From: Saprospiraceae bacterium
GTDB lineage: Bacteria; Bacteroidota; Bacteroidia; Chitinophagales; Saprospiraceae
Assembly (NCBI GenBank): GCA_016718205.1
Contig: JADKEB010000033.1
Span: 558,001-622,000 of the forward strand
Length of the DNA stretch: 64,000 nt
Direction: 5' to 3'
Positions 1 to 9,716 of the stretch are shown here, in pieces. Made by a program: the position numbers and the translations under genes. How positions within the stretch are numbered: position 1 is the first letter of the stretch; the number at the start of each line of letters is the position of its first letter. A model generated the notes under the pieces. The model had not been told where the DNA came from. It saw nothing but the letters and a program-made list of their open reading frames with translations, and searched no databases.

Positions 1-1
1 T

Positions 2-1069
2 GTTTCTTTGGTTGTAACAGTGGGTGAAGTAGAAGTAAAAACTGTATCAGCTCAATATCTAAAGGATATACAAACCGTCCTTGTGAAGATAGATAGATTT
101 GGAGACAACACTTACAGAGAGTTTATGGATGTCGTTGAGTTATACTTTTCCAAAAACAATGCGAAACACATTATACTTGATTTGAGAGATAATCCGGGAG
201 GATTTTTGCCCGAGGCTACCAATATTTTATGTCAGATTATTGAAGAAAAAGACAGATTGCTACTATATACAGAAGGTCGGTCAAATAAAAAAAATGAATA
301 TAAATCAACAGGAAAACGATTTTTTCCAATCGATCAGGTGGTAGTACTTATAGATGAAAATTCAGCATCTGCAAGTGAAATTATTGCCGGAGCGATTCAG
401 GATTGGGATCGGGGTGTGGTGATAGGCAGGAGATCTTTTGGCAAAGGACTGGTACAGGAGCAATACAAACTCAACAATGGCGGAGCTGTCAGGCTTACGG
501 TAGCCCGATATTTTACCCCTTCAGGCAGATCCATACAGAGAGACTATGTCGACAGAGATGAATATGATGAGGATTTTCATTCAAGATATCAGAACGGAGA
601 CCTTTTCCATAAGGACAGTACCCTTATCAAAAATGGAGGTAAGTATACCACATTGCTACTCAAGCGTACTGTCGAAGGTTCAGGTGGTATCACCCCGGAT
701 TTGTTTGTGGCCATGGATAGTGTTTATAAAAATGTAAATTACATGGAAACATTTACTTTTTTACCGGAATTTTCGTTCAGATATGCTGCAAAATATCATT
801 CATCTATCCCAACAGCTATTAAAGCTTTTGATAACTGGATACTTCCTGATAAAGGTATAAATGAACTTAATACTTTTATAAAAGCCAATGTAGAGACCGA
901 TCTAGTAGTCGGTAAAGAGCTATGGCCGTTTTTTAAGCTTGAAATCAAAAAACAAATACGCAATATTTTGTATAAAAAGGAGGATGCATCTGATTTTACA
1001 AATGATAAGTTTGTATCAGAAGCCGTGAAAGTCATCAAAAACAAAAAAGGAGTTGCTGATTTTAAATAG
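2..1069 (+). CDS. S41 family peptidase, C-terminal part (cut by window edge)
   Basis: C-terminal processing protease of the S41 (CtpA/Tsp-like) family, normally a periplasmic serine protease with a Ser-Lys dyad. The reading frame is already open at the first bases, so the N-terminus and probably the PDZ domain lie outside the window. Counting from the TTG codon at 8, the substrate-channel motif LDLRDNPGG is near residues 58-65. The catalytic Ser is S121 in the SASASE motif and the Lys is K146 in SFGKG, with the 25-residue spacing expected of the family. A roughly 130-residue C-terminal extension follows the catalytic core, as is common in Bacteroidota homologues. The family call is firm; the substrate is unknown. 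Confidence 0.9.
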   Translation, partial: VSLVVTVGEVEVKTVSAQYLKDIQTVLVKIDRFGDNTYREFMDVVELYFSKNNAKHIILDLRDNPGGFLPEATNILCQIIEEKDRLLLYTEGRSNKKNEYKSTGKRFFPIDQVVVLIDENSASASEIIAGAIQDWDRGVVIGRRSFGKGLVQEQYKLNNGGAVRLTVARYFTPSGRSIQRDYVDRDEYDEDFHSRYQNGDLFHKDSTLIKNGGKYTTLLLKRTVEGSGGITPDLFVAMDSVYKNVNYMETFTFLPEFSFRYAAKYHSSIPTAIKAFDNWILPDKGINELNTFIKANVETDLVVGKELWPFFKLEIKKQIRNILYKKEDASDFTNDKFVSEAVKVIKNKKGVADFK

Positions 1070-1184
1070 GCATTTACTACTACAAAAATGTCTTTTCAAA
1101 GTTTCGAATCAATAAAACAATTTTCTTGTATCATTTCATAAACCAACTATAACAATCCTTGTTATCCTTTGAAAATGGATTAAA

Positions 1185-1658
1185 ATGTTATTAAATATCG
1201 GAATCATACTGATCACTGTATTGGCGATGGAATTTGTCGCCTGGTCTGCTCATAAATATCTTATGCATGGCTGGTTGTGGATCTGGCATGAGGATCACCA
1301 CAAACCACATTATGAAAAGACGGGATTTTTTGAAAAAAATGATTTGTTTTTTTTGGTTTTTGCTTTACCGAGTATGCTTTGTTATATAGTGGGAACATTG
1401 TATATAGATTATCGTTGGGCACTGTATATCGGTATAGGAATTTCTATTTATGGTTTGATATATTTTTTGATACATGATGTATATATTCATCAGAGATTCA
1501 AATGGTTCAGGCAGCTTGATTCCAGATACAGCAGAGCCATCTTAAAAGCTCATGGAGCGCATCATGCAAAAACTAAAAAAGAAGACGGTGAGTCATTTGG
1601 CCTTTTGATTGTAAATCCGAAGTATTACATGAAAAAACGGAAGGTTGCCAGTATCTGA
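1185..1658 (+). CDS. crtZ: Beta-carotene hydroxylase (CrtZ-type, fatty acid hydroxylase superfamily)
   Basis: Non-heme di-iron membrane hydroxylase that adds 3-hydroxyl groups to beta-ionone rings, for example beta-carotene to zeaxanthin. The 157-residue length fits the family. The histidine clusters are visible: H23 and H28 (HKYLMH), H35/H38/H39 (HEDHH), H97/H102 (HDVYIH) and H123/H126/H127 (HGAHH), spread between about four hydrophobic segments. The ATG at 1185 is the first in frame. No other carotenoid gene is in the window, so the gene stands alone here, 115 bp after the S41 peptidase gene. It suggests a yellow or orange pigmented organism. Confidence 0.92.
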   Translation: MLLNIGIILITVLAMEFVAWSAHKYLMHGWLWIWHEDHHKPHYEKTGFFEKNDLFFLVFALPSMLCYIVGTLYIDYRWALYIGIGISIYGLIYFLIHDVYIHQRFKWFRQLDSRYSRAILKAHGAHHAKTKKEDGESFGLLIVNPKYYMKKRKVASI

Positions 1659-1713
1659 TATACATAGGGGGCGATTTTTCATACACTTTATGAATCTATA
1701 TCTGTACGACGTA

Positions 1714-4659
1714 CTATAAGTAGATATAGTCCGAATAACCTGATAGGGCTTTGTAGATCAAGTTCTGGACTTTTATTCTGTATTCTCTTTTATTGAAAGT
1801 CTGACTGTTGCCTCCGGGATACGTTCTGTTAGCACAAAAGATATATACTATGTTGTTTTTAGGGTCTGCCCATGCTGCGGTTCCTGTAAAACCTGTGTGG
1901 CCAAAAACAGAAGCAGGAGCTAAAGGTGACGTATTCTGTAATTTTTCACCTGCCAATTCCTTCATATCAAAACCTAATCCCCTTCTTGTGGATCTCGAGT
2001 GCCTTGTGGTAAATAATTCTATGGTTTGTGGCGATATATAATTTTTACCACCATAGCTGCCTTTATTTAATAACATTTGCATCAATACGGCCATTTCTTT
2101 TGCTGTAGAAAATAAGCCTGCATGACCGGCTACACCACCCAACATTGCCGCCCCCATATCATGTACGTGTCCTTTCAGGGTTTGATTTCTGAAGTAATTG
2201 TCATTTTCAGTGGGAGCGATGATAGATTCATGGTGGTGTAATAAAGGACTGAAAGTGGTATATTTTAATCCCAATGGTTTATAAAATGACGCAGAAGCAT
2301 AAGCATCCAGAGATTTTCCGCTTTTGTTTTCTATGACTTTTTGCATCAGGTAAAAACCCAGGTCACTATATCTGTAGTTATCGCTATCTCTGAGTCTGGT
2401 CTGAAAGATGGATTGGTACATGGTATCAATGTAGTCAGTTCTCATGAACATACCTTTAGCTACCGGTACAGTGTATCTATCCTGCAGGATGCCACTATAG
2501 TAATTGGGATTGTAACCAAAACTTTTCGCTGGCAAAGTAGTATTTTGATAAAAGCCTATCCATGGTAAGAGCCTGGCATGATGTGCCAGAATGTCTCTGA
2601 TGACCAGATCAGCTTTATTGGTGGTATCAATATTATATATATAGTTTTTGAGAGGGTCATGTATGTTTATTTTACCGTCATCAACCAGTTTCATGGTGGC
2701 CAAAGTAGTGGCAAGGATTTTGGTTATTGACGCAATATCATATACAGTATTATTATTAACATAGTAACCATTCTGACTGAGTTTTCCATATGATTTCTGG
2801 AATATGATTTTATTGTCTTTTGCTATCAAAATCTGGCCTCCAGGCGAAGCCTGAAGTCGTATGACTTCTGCCATAATGCTATCTATTTTGTTGAGAGTAT
2901 CGCTGCTCATACTCACCATTTCAGGTTTTGCATATCCTAGCCTCAGAATATTTCGTCTGTCTATCCCATGTCCGGATGGCCACATATTATTTACAGTTAC
3001 CGGTAGTGTACCGCTGATATCGTTGACTCCGAATAATGTTTGTGCCGCAACATCCTGAGTCAATTGATCATTATCATAAGCCAACAAAACGTGATGTGCA
3101 AAATCCATTTTTTTAAGTAAGTACGGACTTCCGAAAAGGACAAATATGACTTTTTTCCTTGATTGTAATTCTTTCAGAAAACTGATCATAGATAAGCTGA
3201 TGTCATAAGTGAAGTCTTTGAGCTTACCGGAAGTGTGTATGCCTACAATTATTTGGTCAAATTGTGATAATGTTTGCAGCATTTGAGTATGTTTTGTCGC
3301 AAGCTGTGCAGGCATGATCTGATAATGTCTGGCATCTACATAATCACTGATTCGATTCTGGAACTTTGTTTGTTGGATATTATTGATACTTAAGGTGCCG
3401 ATATGAACATCGGACGTTTCATGTATGGGTACGAGACCTTCATGGTCTGCAACAAGAGTCATGGCAGCTTCTGTGAGTTTTTGTTTTATAGCCACAAGTT
3501 GATTTCTCTTCAGGAAGTTATTGATTCCTTCTGTCGGCAGGCTACTGAAAGTGCTCAATCCTACTTTAAATTTTGCCCTCAAAATTCTTTCAACACTTTG
3601 GTCCAACCTTTCGGTTGTAATTTTTCCGGAAGATATATATTCTTTTATTTTGCTAATGGCTATTGGTAAGTTTTCGGGAACAAGAATGATGTCATTGCCT
3701 GCCAGGAAAGCCTCAGCCTCCGCGACGCCATTAGGAAAATACTTAGTCACCCCTTTCATGTCCATAGCATCTGTGATGAGGAGTCCATTGAAGCTCATGC
3801 CATCACGTATAAAGTTCTGTATAATAGATGATGATAAAGTAGCAGGTCTGTTGGCTTGGGTTTCAAGGCTGGGAACATTCAGGTGTCCCACCATCATGGC
3901 GCTGATACCCTGACTTGTGAGTCTTCTGAAAGGGTATAGCTCCATTCTCTCAAGGCGTTCTATATCATGATTTATAGATGGTAAATCCACATGTGAATCA
4001 ATCTCAGTATCTCCATGGCCGGGAAAATGTTTTGCGCAGGAAAGAATTCCTTCTTCTTCCATAGCTTTGCACAACATATGCCCCTTTTGTGCCACATTTT
4101 CAGGCGAATCGCCAAAGGATCGATCAAATATTACAGGATTTTTTGAATTGTTGTTGACATCTATGGAAGGTGCAAAGTTGATATTTATACCTGTCCGTTT
4201 ACATTGACGTCCGATTTCTTTACCCATTTCGAAGAGGAGCTTATCATCTTTGATGGCACCGAGCATCATTTGTTTAGGAAAAGATACTGTCTCATTTGGA
4301 AATCTCATAGCAAGTCCCCACTCTCCGTCTATTCCCATCAGCATGGGAGTTGAAGACATTGTTTGGTACTTATTGATGAGATTTATCTGATTTGAAGGTG
4401 TGCCTTGAAAAAAGCAGATACCGCCAATATGAAATTTCTTTATATAATCAGTGATGATGTTATCGTCCTGAATATTGCCTTTTGAGTAAGCCCTGACCAT
4501 AAAAATTTGTCCGATCTTCTGGTCCAGAGTCATTTGCTCCATCCTGCTCCGAACCCACATATCTTCCCTTTCTTTATAGGACTGCGCGTGGATAACCGAT
4601 AGGGGTATTAATATAAGTATGAAAAAAAACCAACTAACAAAATTGCTTTTTTGCCTCAT
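1714..4659 (-). CDS. Glycoside hydrolase family 3 (NagZ-like) fused to a class C serine hydrolase
   Basis: Secreted two-enzyme fusion of 981 residues with an N-terminal signal peptide (about 1-26, ending in IHAQ). Residues about 35-370 are a GH3 N-terminal domain with the NagZ signature: KHFPGHGDT at 210-218, DSH at 221-223, and the likely nucleophile D297 in ITDAMD. This is characteristic of beta-N-acetylhexosaminidases acting on GlcNAc-MurNAc muropeptides. Residues about 590-970 are a beta-lactamase/DD-peptidase-like domain with S644-x-x-K647, a Y764-S-D motif and H921-T-G. The two activities could act together on peptidoglycan fragments. This architecture is known from Bacteroidota. The gene is followed on the same strand, beyond its stop codon, by no other gene and appears monocistronic. 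Confidence 0.93.
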   Translation of the reverse strand: MRQKSNFVSWFFFILILIPLSVIHAQSYKEREDMWVRSRMEQMTLDQKIGQIFMVRAYSKGNIQDDNIITDYIKKFHIGGICFFQGTPSNQINLINKYQTMSSTPMLMGIDGEWGLAMRFPNETVSFPKQMMLGAIKDDKLLFEMGKEIGRQCKRTGININFAPSIDVNNNSKNPVIFDRSFGDSPENVAQKGHMLCKAMEEEGILSCAKHFPGHGDTEIDSHVDLPSINHDIERLERMELYPFRRLTSQGISAMMVGHLNVPSLETQANRPATLSSSIIQNFIRDGMSFNGLLITDAMDMKGVTKYFPNGVAEAEAFLAGNDIILVPENLPIAISKIKEYISSGKITTERLDQSVERILRAKFKVGLSTFSSLPTEGINNFLKRNQLVAIKQKLTEAAMTLVADHEGLVPIHETSDVHIGTLSINNIQQTKFQNRISDYVDARHYQIMPAQLATKHTQMLQTLSQFDQIIVGIHTSGKLKDFTYDISLSMISFLKELQSRKKVIFVLFGSPYLLKKMDFAHHVLLAYDNDQLTQDVAAQTLFGVNDISGTLPVTVNNMWPSGHGIDRRNILRLGYAKPEMVSMSSDTLNKIDSIMAEVIRLQASPGGQILIAKDNKIIFQKSYGKLSQNGYYVNNNTVYDIASITKILATTLATMKLVDDGKINIHDPLKNYIYNIDTTNKADLVIRDILAHHARLLPWIGFYQNTTLPAKSFGYNPNYYSGILQDRYTVPVAKGMFMRTDYIDTMYQSIFQTRLRDSDNYRYSDLGFYLMQKVIENKSGKSLDAYASASFYKPLGLKYTTFSPLLHHHESIIAPTENDNYFRNQTLKGHVHDMGAAMLGGVAGHAGLFSTAKEMAVLMQMLLNKGSYGGKNYISPQTIELFTTRHSRSTRRGLGFDMKELAGEKLQNTSPLAPASVFGHTGFTGTAAWADPKNNIVYIFCANRTYPGGNSQTFNKREYRIKVQNLIYKALSGYSDYIYL

Positions 4660-4905
4660 ATCAGGTTTTGTAATTGATTGTCATTTATCAGTGAAAAAAA
4701 TCAGATTTTTAGACATGCACTATGATGAAATTATTCAATTGTGCAATTTCCGGTTACTATTAGTTTGGGGTAGTTCGGTGCAATATTACTTCTTAAACGC
4801 TAAAATCAAAAATTATTCCCTTAAAAAAATGATAAAATTGAAATAAAATACGATTAATGAATCATCTACTCCTGGCAGAGCACTATCTGCTAATGACTAT
4901 TGATG

Positions 4906-6861
4906 TTATTGGTTCAATACATTTGGATTCAGCGATTTAGCTTTTTCAAGGTGTTTGTCAGCGTTAATATTATCACCCATATTTCGATATGCATGACTAA
5001 GATTTAAAAAAGCATTTGCATTTGAAGAATCAATTTCAGCCACTTTCAAAAAATATTTGATAGCTTCAGCATGATTGCCTTTGACACCATTCAGCACACC
5101 CATCAATCTGTACGTTTCAGGATCATTAGTTGTAATTTTTAGGGATTCTGTGAGGTACAATTCTGCTTTCACCAGATTGTTTTCTTTTTCTCCGGCTATT
5201 TTGCCGGCATCACGCAGCGCAACAGCCATATTGACTGTAGCATCTTTATATCCGGGATCCAGTTGGAGTGCTTTTCGGTAAGCATCAACACTTTTTTCAT
5301 ATTCTCCCAAGTGGTATTGCGCATTACCGGTGATGAGATAAGCATTTTTGTATGAAGGATGAATTTCCACAGCTTTAGTGAGATACTGAAGTGCTTGAGT
5401 CAGCATTTCCTTTTTTTTATTTTCATCTTTTTCATGAAAGGCATTGGTAGTAAGTGCTCCTCCTGCAGCATTCAGTACCTTGGCACTGTTGGTTGATGTC
5501 TTTACATCGGTTGTAAATAGGGTAAAATCATTTTTCCATACATTATTTCTGGTGATGGTCTTAAAACAATATGATACTATGATGAGTCCTACAGCAGCCA
5601 GAAATGCATTTTTTCCGAATTTTGAATAAATAAATCTGTCTAGCAAGTATGCCAATAAAAGTGTAAAACCTAAAGACGGCATAAACATAAATCTTTCAGA
5701 CATATTGGTACCGATAGGAAAAATGACATTGGAAACTATTGAGAGCGTCACTAAATAATAGCCGGCAGCGAAAGCTGGGAGTGATCTGGTTTTAAATCCC
5801 ATCACAGCAATAAAAATCAGGATGCCATATAGCAACAGACTTAACAATACATCAATATCACCAAATGACTTTATATCAATGTATCTTGGGTAATAATCAT
5901 GTGTCAACGGATGTGGAAATAACAACAACTGGATATATTTTCCCAAAGTATAAGTGATAGTGGCAAATTTTTCTCCCTGAGGTATGGGCCTATATGCACC
6001 ATCGGCATACTCCAGATATGGGTTATTCATCAATTCCAAAGGTGTGCCACCGAAATCATTGCCGAGAATAGCAGCCCTGATCATCAAAAACAACATAGCA
6101 GGGGCCAGGAGATACAAACTTTTTGACAATGCTCCCACAATCGAAAGATTCCTGAAAAAATAAAAAGACATCGGGACTACTGCGAGATAAGTAATGGCAT
6201 TCTCTTTGGACAGAAGTGCAACAAAAAAACTGATACATGCAGCTATGACGTGCTTAAATTGGCGTGAATCGTGGTGTTTTACCAAAAAATATAATGCCAT
6301 AATAGAGCCCAACATACTCATGATCTCGTCTCTTCCTTTGATATTGGCGACTACTTCAGTATGAAGCGGGTGAGATGCATACAGCACAGTGGCAGCAAAT
6401 ACAAACCAGGTATTTCTTTCGTTTATTACATTATTATTTAAAAGCCTGCCGAGTAGTTTATATATCATCATACATAAAAATCCATACAATAATATGTTGA
6501 TGAGATGACCCAACCAGGGATTTTTGCCTACCAGCTGATATTCAATGGCAAACATGGCAGGAGTAAAGGGCCTGTATCTTCCTCCTGATACCAGCTTTTC
6601 TTTACCTACTTCCTTAAAAAATCCATAGAATGTATCCTTTGTAAAGAGTCCTCCGATACCGCTGATACCTTTAGTAGTGTACATATTGTCGTATATGACA
6701 ATGGCATCATCTTGTGTAAATTCGTGTAGTATAGTATTGAAATATACAAGTGATCCGATGGCAAATACCAGCCAACCCAATGTTTTTTTTAAATCATAAG
6801 GAGACGATGAATTCTGTATACTAACTGAAGCAGTCATTAGAGATGAATTTTTGCTTTTCAT
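4906..6861 (-). CDS. TMTC-like multi-spanning membrane protein with C-terminal TPR repeats
   Basis: Membrane protein resembling O-mannosyltransferase-type GT-C proteins (TMTC/DUF1736 group). About ten hydrophobic segments are followed by four or so TPR units in roughly the last 200 residues, for example the units starting YLTKAVEIHP and YRKALQLDPGY. The early luminal/periplasmic motif HEFTQDDAIV matches the acidic first-loop motif of GT-C glycosyltransferases. An in-frame ATG exists at 6966, but the intervening 35 residues are Lys/Tyr/Ile-rich low-complexity sequence. I prefer the ATG at 6861, giving 651 residues. The acceptor and sugar donor cannot be read from sequence. It is divergent from the cco cluster. 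Confidence 0.8.
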   Translation of the reverse strand: MKSKNSSLMTASVSIQNSSSPYDLKKTLGWLVFAIGSLVYFNTILHEFTQDDAIVIYDNMYTTKGISGIGGLFTKDTFYGFFKEVGKEKLVSGGRYRPFTPAMFAIEYQLVGKNPWLGHLINILLYGFLCMMIYKLLGRLLNNNVINERNTWFVFAATVLYASHPLHTEVVANIKGRDEIMSMLGSIMALYFLVKHHDSRQFKHVIAACISFFVALLSKENAITYLAVVPMSFYFFRNLSIVGALSKSLYLLAPAMLFLMIRAAILGNDFGGTPLELMNNPYLEYADGAYRPIPQGEKFATITYTLGKYIQLLLFPHPLTHDYYPRYIDIKSFGDIDVLLSLLLYGILIFIAVMGFKTRSLPAFAAGYYLVTLSIVSNVIFPIGTNMSERFMFMPSLGFTLLLAYLLDRFIYSKFGKNAFLAAVGLIIVSYCFKTITRNNVWKNDFTLFTTDVKTSTNSAKVLNAAGGALTTNAFHEKDENKKKEMLTQALQYLTKAVEIHPSYKNAYLITGNAQYHLGEYEKSVDAYRKALQLDPGYKDATVNMAVALRDAGKIAGEKENNLVKAELYLTESLKITTNDPETYRLMGVLNGVKGNHAEAIKYFLKVAEIDSSNANAFLNLSHAYRNMGDNINADKHLEKAKSLNPNVLNQ

Positions 6862-7094
6862 AAATACAAAGGTATAAATATTATATATTTTTTTATATAT
6901 AAATGAATTTATTTGTCTGATATATTTTTTGTCCTTCCCTATAAGGATAAAACAAAAAAATGACATAAATATGACTCAACTAATAAAAGATACAAATTTT
7001 TGTACTTTATAGTATTATTAATGTAATATATAATATAATCAATATCAATGAAATAAAATTTTGCACAATAGAAATAATAAATATCAGATAAAAA

Positions 7095-7110
7095 GATGAT
7101 AAATATCATC
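7095..7110. promoter_or_regulatory. FNR/CRP-family-like palindrome upstream of the cbb3 cluster
   Basis: A perfect inverted repeat GATGATA-AA-TATCATC. Its core is TGAT-N4-ATCA, the half-site spacing of FNR-type boxes (consensus TTGAT-N4-ATCAA), with the outer T/A replaced. It lies 45 bp upstream of the ccoS start. Oxygen-responsive FNR-family regulators commonly control cbb3 oxidases, so an operator is plausible. This is inference from spacing and position only. Confidence 0.4.
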
Positions 7111-7155
7111 ATGAATAGAAAATCTCTTTTCTATTTTGCACCCAAATTGTAAAAT

Positions 7156-7323
7156 ATGAATGTAATTCTTTACTTAATTGTCATCAGTCTGGTGGTTGCG
7201 GGAGGATTTCTTGCAGCTTTTTTCTGGGCGGTGCGTGATGGGCAGTATGATGATGAATACACACCCAGCGTTCGCATCCTTTTGGATGATGATATGATCA
7301 ACAAAGAAAACAAAACCAATTAA
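7156..7323 (+). CDS. ccoS: cbb3-type cytochrome oxidase assembly protein CcoS
   Basis: Small membrane protein of 55 residues, needed for maturation (heme/copper insertion) of cbb3 oxidase. One transmembrane helix spans about residues 4-24. It is followed by the family signature WAVRDGQYDD and a P-x-x-RIL segment at about 24-43, then an acidic tail. The ATG is at 7156 and the TAA at 7321-7323, 20 bp before ccoNO, so the genes are co-transcribed. A copper-ATPase ccoI, which often precedes ccoS, is not present here: the next gene upstream is on the other strand. Confidence 0.93.
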   Translation: MNVILYLIVISLVVAGGFLAAFFWAVRDGQYDDEYTPSVRILLDDDMINKENKTN

Positions 7324-7343
7324 TAATATTTAAAATCTGACTT

Positions 7344-9473
7344 ATGGCAAATTTAGAAACATTTAGTTACGACAACAAGGTAGTGCGCAACTTCGCCTGG
7401 GCTTCGATTATATTCGGGGTTATTGGGATGTTAGTTGGCGTCATTGTTGCATTTCAATTAGTATTTCCGTCGCTCAACCTGGGTATTTCTGAGTTATCTT
7501 TTGGCCGACTAAGACCTCTTCATACCAATGCGGTGATTTTTGCATTCGTAGGAAATGGTATTTTTACGGGAGTTTATTACTCTCTCCAAAGATTGCTGAA
7601 AACCCGAATGTTCAGTGACACGCTTTCCAATATTCACTTTTGGGGATGGCAACTTATCATACTGGCTGCTGCCATTACTTTACCCTTGGGGCTCACATCA
7701 GGTAAAGAATATGCCGAGCTGATATGGCCTATTGACCTTGCAATAGCGGTTGTTTGGATTGTGTTTGGTATCAATATGTTTGGTACACTTATCAAAAGAC
7801 GTGAAAATCACATTTATGTGGCCATATGGTTTTATATTGCAACATGGATCACAGTTACTGTGCTTCACGTAGTCAACAGTTTGCAATTACCTTATAGCCT
7901 TACACATGGATATTCAGTCTTTGCGGGAGTGCAGGATGCATTGATCCAATGGTGGTACGGTCACAACGCTGTGGCATTTTTCCTGACCACACCTTATCTT
8001 GGATTGATGTACTACTTTATGCCAAAAGCTGCCAACAGACCTGTTTATTCATACAAATTGTCCATCATCCACTTCTGGGCATTGATATTTATATATATTT
8101 GGGCTGGGCCTCACCACTTATTATATACTTCACTTCCTGACTGGGCACAGTCATTGGGTACAGTATTTTCAATCATGCTGATCGCTCCGTCATGGGGTGG
8201 TATGTTGAATGGTCTTTTGACACTAAGAGGAGTCTGGGACAAAGTGAGGACAGATCCTGTTCTTAAGTTTTTTGTTGTGGCTGTCACCGCATATGGTATG
8301 GCTACATTGGAAGGACCACTACTTTCTGTAAAATCATTGAACGCCATTACCCACTATACTGACTGGACTGTTGGTCACGTACATATCGGTGCATTGGGCT
8401 GGAATGGTATGTTGACATTTGGTATGTTATATTGGTTGATACCAAGGATTTACGGTACTAAGCTATATTCCAATAAGCTTGCCAATATTCACTTCTGGAT
8501 CGGTACGATGGGTATATTGGTATATGCTATTCCACTGTACTGGGCAGGATGGACACAATCCTTGATGTGGAAGCAGTTTACTCCTGATGGATTCCTACAG
8601 TATGGAAACTTCCTTGAAACAGTGACACAGATACTACCGATGTATATGCTTAGAGCCATAGGTGGCACTCTGTTTTTCTCAGGTATCTTTGTTTTGATAT
8701 ACAACTTATATAAAACAGTACAATCCGGTAGACTTATCGCTAATCAGGAGGCATCCGCTCCGGCAAGAATAAAGTATGAAGCTCATAATAATGAATACTG
8801 GCACAAATGGATCGAAAGAAGACCTATTCAAATGTTGTTGCTTAGTGCAGTATTGATACTTATAGGTACATTGATAGAAATAGCGCCTATGATGATGATC
8901 GACAACAATGTGCCTAAAATAGCATCAGTAAAACCATATACACCACTTGAGCTGGAAGGTCGGGACATCTATATTAGAGAAGGTTGTTATACTTGTCACT
9001 CTCAGATGGTGAGACCGTTCAGATCAGAGACAGAAAGATATGGCGAATACTCTAAATCAGGCGAATTCATTTACGATCGTCCGTTCCAATGGGGTAGTAA
9101 GCGTACGGGTCCGGATCTCCACAGAGTAGGTGGAAAATATTCCAACAGCTGGCATTATAACCATATGTATGATCCAACTTCTATGGCTCCGGGTTCTATC
9201 ATGCCGACTTATCCGGGCTTGTTTAAAAAAGACCTTAATACAGGCTATACCGCAGCTAAAATCAAAGCATTGCAGTCTTTGGGAACACCATATCCTGATG
9301 GCTATGCTGACAAAGCTGTAGATGATCTGAAAGCGCAAGCCAAAAAGATCAGCGAAAATTTAGCAAAAGATAAGATCACTCAGGAAGGACTGGAAAACAA
9401 AGAAATTGTAGCTTTGATAAGTTATCTTCAGAGATTGGGTACTGATATAAAGGTAAAAACACCATCTAAATAA
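7344..9473 (+). CDS. ccoNO: cbb3 cytochrome c oxidase, fused subunits I and II (CcoNO)
   Basis: Fusion of the catalytic heme-copper subunit CcoN (about residues 1-480) with the monoheme cytochrome c subunit CcoO (about 500-709), typical of Bacteroidota. In the CcoN part about twelve transmembrane segments carry the metal ligands. These are H60 (HTNAV) and H347 for the low-spin heme, H345 for high-spin heme b3, and H207 (GHNAV) with H257/H258 (GPHHL) for CuB. The CcoO part has the heme-c site C548-Y-T-C-H552, the downstream motif RPFRSE, and a Met ligand candidate in SIMPTY. It is the core of the operon ccoS-ccoNO-ccoQ-ccoP. It reduces oxygen at low concentration and pumps protons. Confidence 0.97.
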   Translation: MANLETFSYDNKVVRNFAWASIIFGVIGMLVGVIVAFQLVFPSLNLGISELSFGRLRPLHTNAVIFAFVGNGIFTGVYYSLQRLLKTRMFSDTLSNIHFWGWQLIILAAAITLPLGLTSGKEYAELIWPIDLAIAVVWIVFGINMFGTLIKRRENHIYVAIWFYIATWITVTVLHVVNSLQLPYSLTHGYSVFAGVQDALIQWWYGHNAVAFFLTTPYLGLMYYFMPKAANRPVYSYKLSIIHFWALIFIYIWAGPHHLLYTSLPDWAQSLGTVFSIMLIAPSWGGMLNGLLTLRGVWDKVRTDPVLKFFVVAVTAYGMATLEGPLLSVKSLNAITHYTDWTVGHVHIGALGWNGMLTFGMLYWLIPRIYGTKLYSNKLANIHFWIGTMGILVYAIPLYWAGWTQSLMWKQFTPDGFLQYGNFLETVTQILPMYMLRAIGGTLFFSGIFVLIYNLYKTVQSGRLIANQEASAPARIKYEAHNNEYWHKWIERRPIQMLLLSAVLILIGTLIEIAPMMMIDNNVPKIASVKPYTPLELEGRDIYIREGCYTCHSQMVRPFRSETERYGEYSKSGEFIYDRPFQWGSKRTGPDLHRVGGKYSNSWHYNHMYDPTSMAPGSIMPTYPGLFKKDLNTGYTAAKIKALQSLGTPYPDGYADKAVDDLKAQAKKISENLAKDKITQEGLENKEIVALISYLQRLGTDIKVKTPSK

Positions 9474-9500
9474 TCTCCGTACAAATTAAAGAGATAAAAA

Positions 9501-9665
9501 ATGGCTAAATATATATTACAGGAAGCAGGCAATTTCAATTGGATGGCCATCTTCGCCTTACTGACTTTTTTGACAGTATTTTCTATCGGAGTGTGGTTAG
9601 CACTTAGAAAAGATACCCAGGCGATAAAACATATGGAAAGCCTTCCTTTGGATGATGATGCCTGA
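9501..9665 (+). CDS. ccoQ: Small cbb3 oxidase subunit CcoQ-like
   Basis: A 54-residue protein with one central transmembrane helix (about residues 15-36) and a short charged, acidic C-terminus ending LPLDDDA. It sits in the canonical ccoQ position, 27 bp after ccoNO and 51 bp before ccoP. CcoQ stabilises the CcoP-containing complex in other bacteria. Sequence conservation in this family is low, so the assignment rests on size, topology and position. The upstream stretch AAAGAGATAAAA could serve as a weak ribosome site. Confidence 0.82.
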   Translation: MAKYILQEAGNFNWMAIFALLTFLTVFSIGVWLALRKDTQAIKHMESLPLDDDA

Positions 9666-9716
9666 TATTGAATATCAAAAAGAATTTAAATAATTTATTC
9701 ACAAAACAAAAAATAA

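Noticed and set aside
3521..3913. 130-codon plus-strand frame inside the GH3 fusion gene
   Set aside because: Shadow of the conserved GH3 domain on the other strand.
4619..4846. 75-codon plus-strand frame upstream of the GH3 fusion gene
   Set aside because: It overlaps the start and signal peptide of the fusion gene and shows no recognisable feature.
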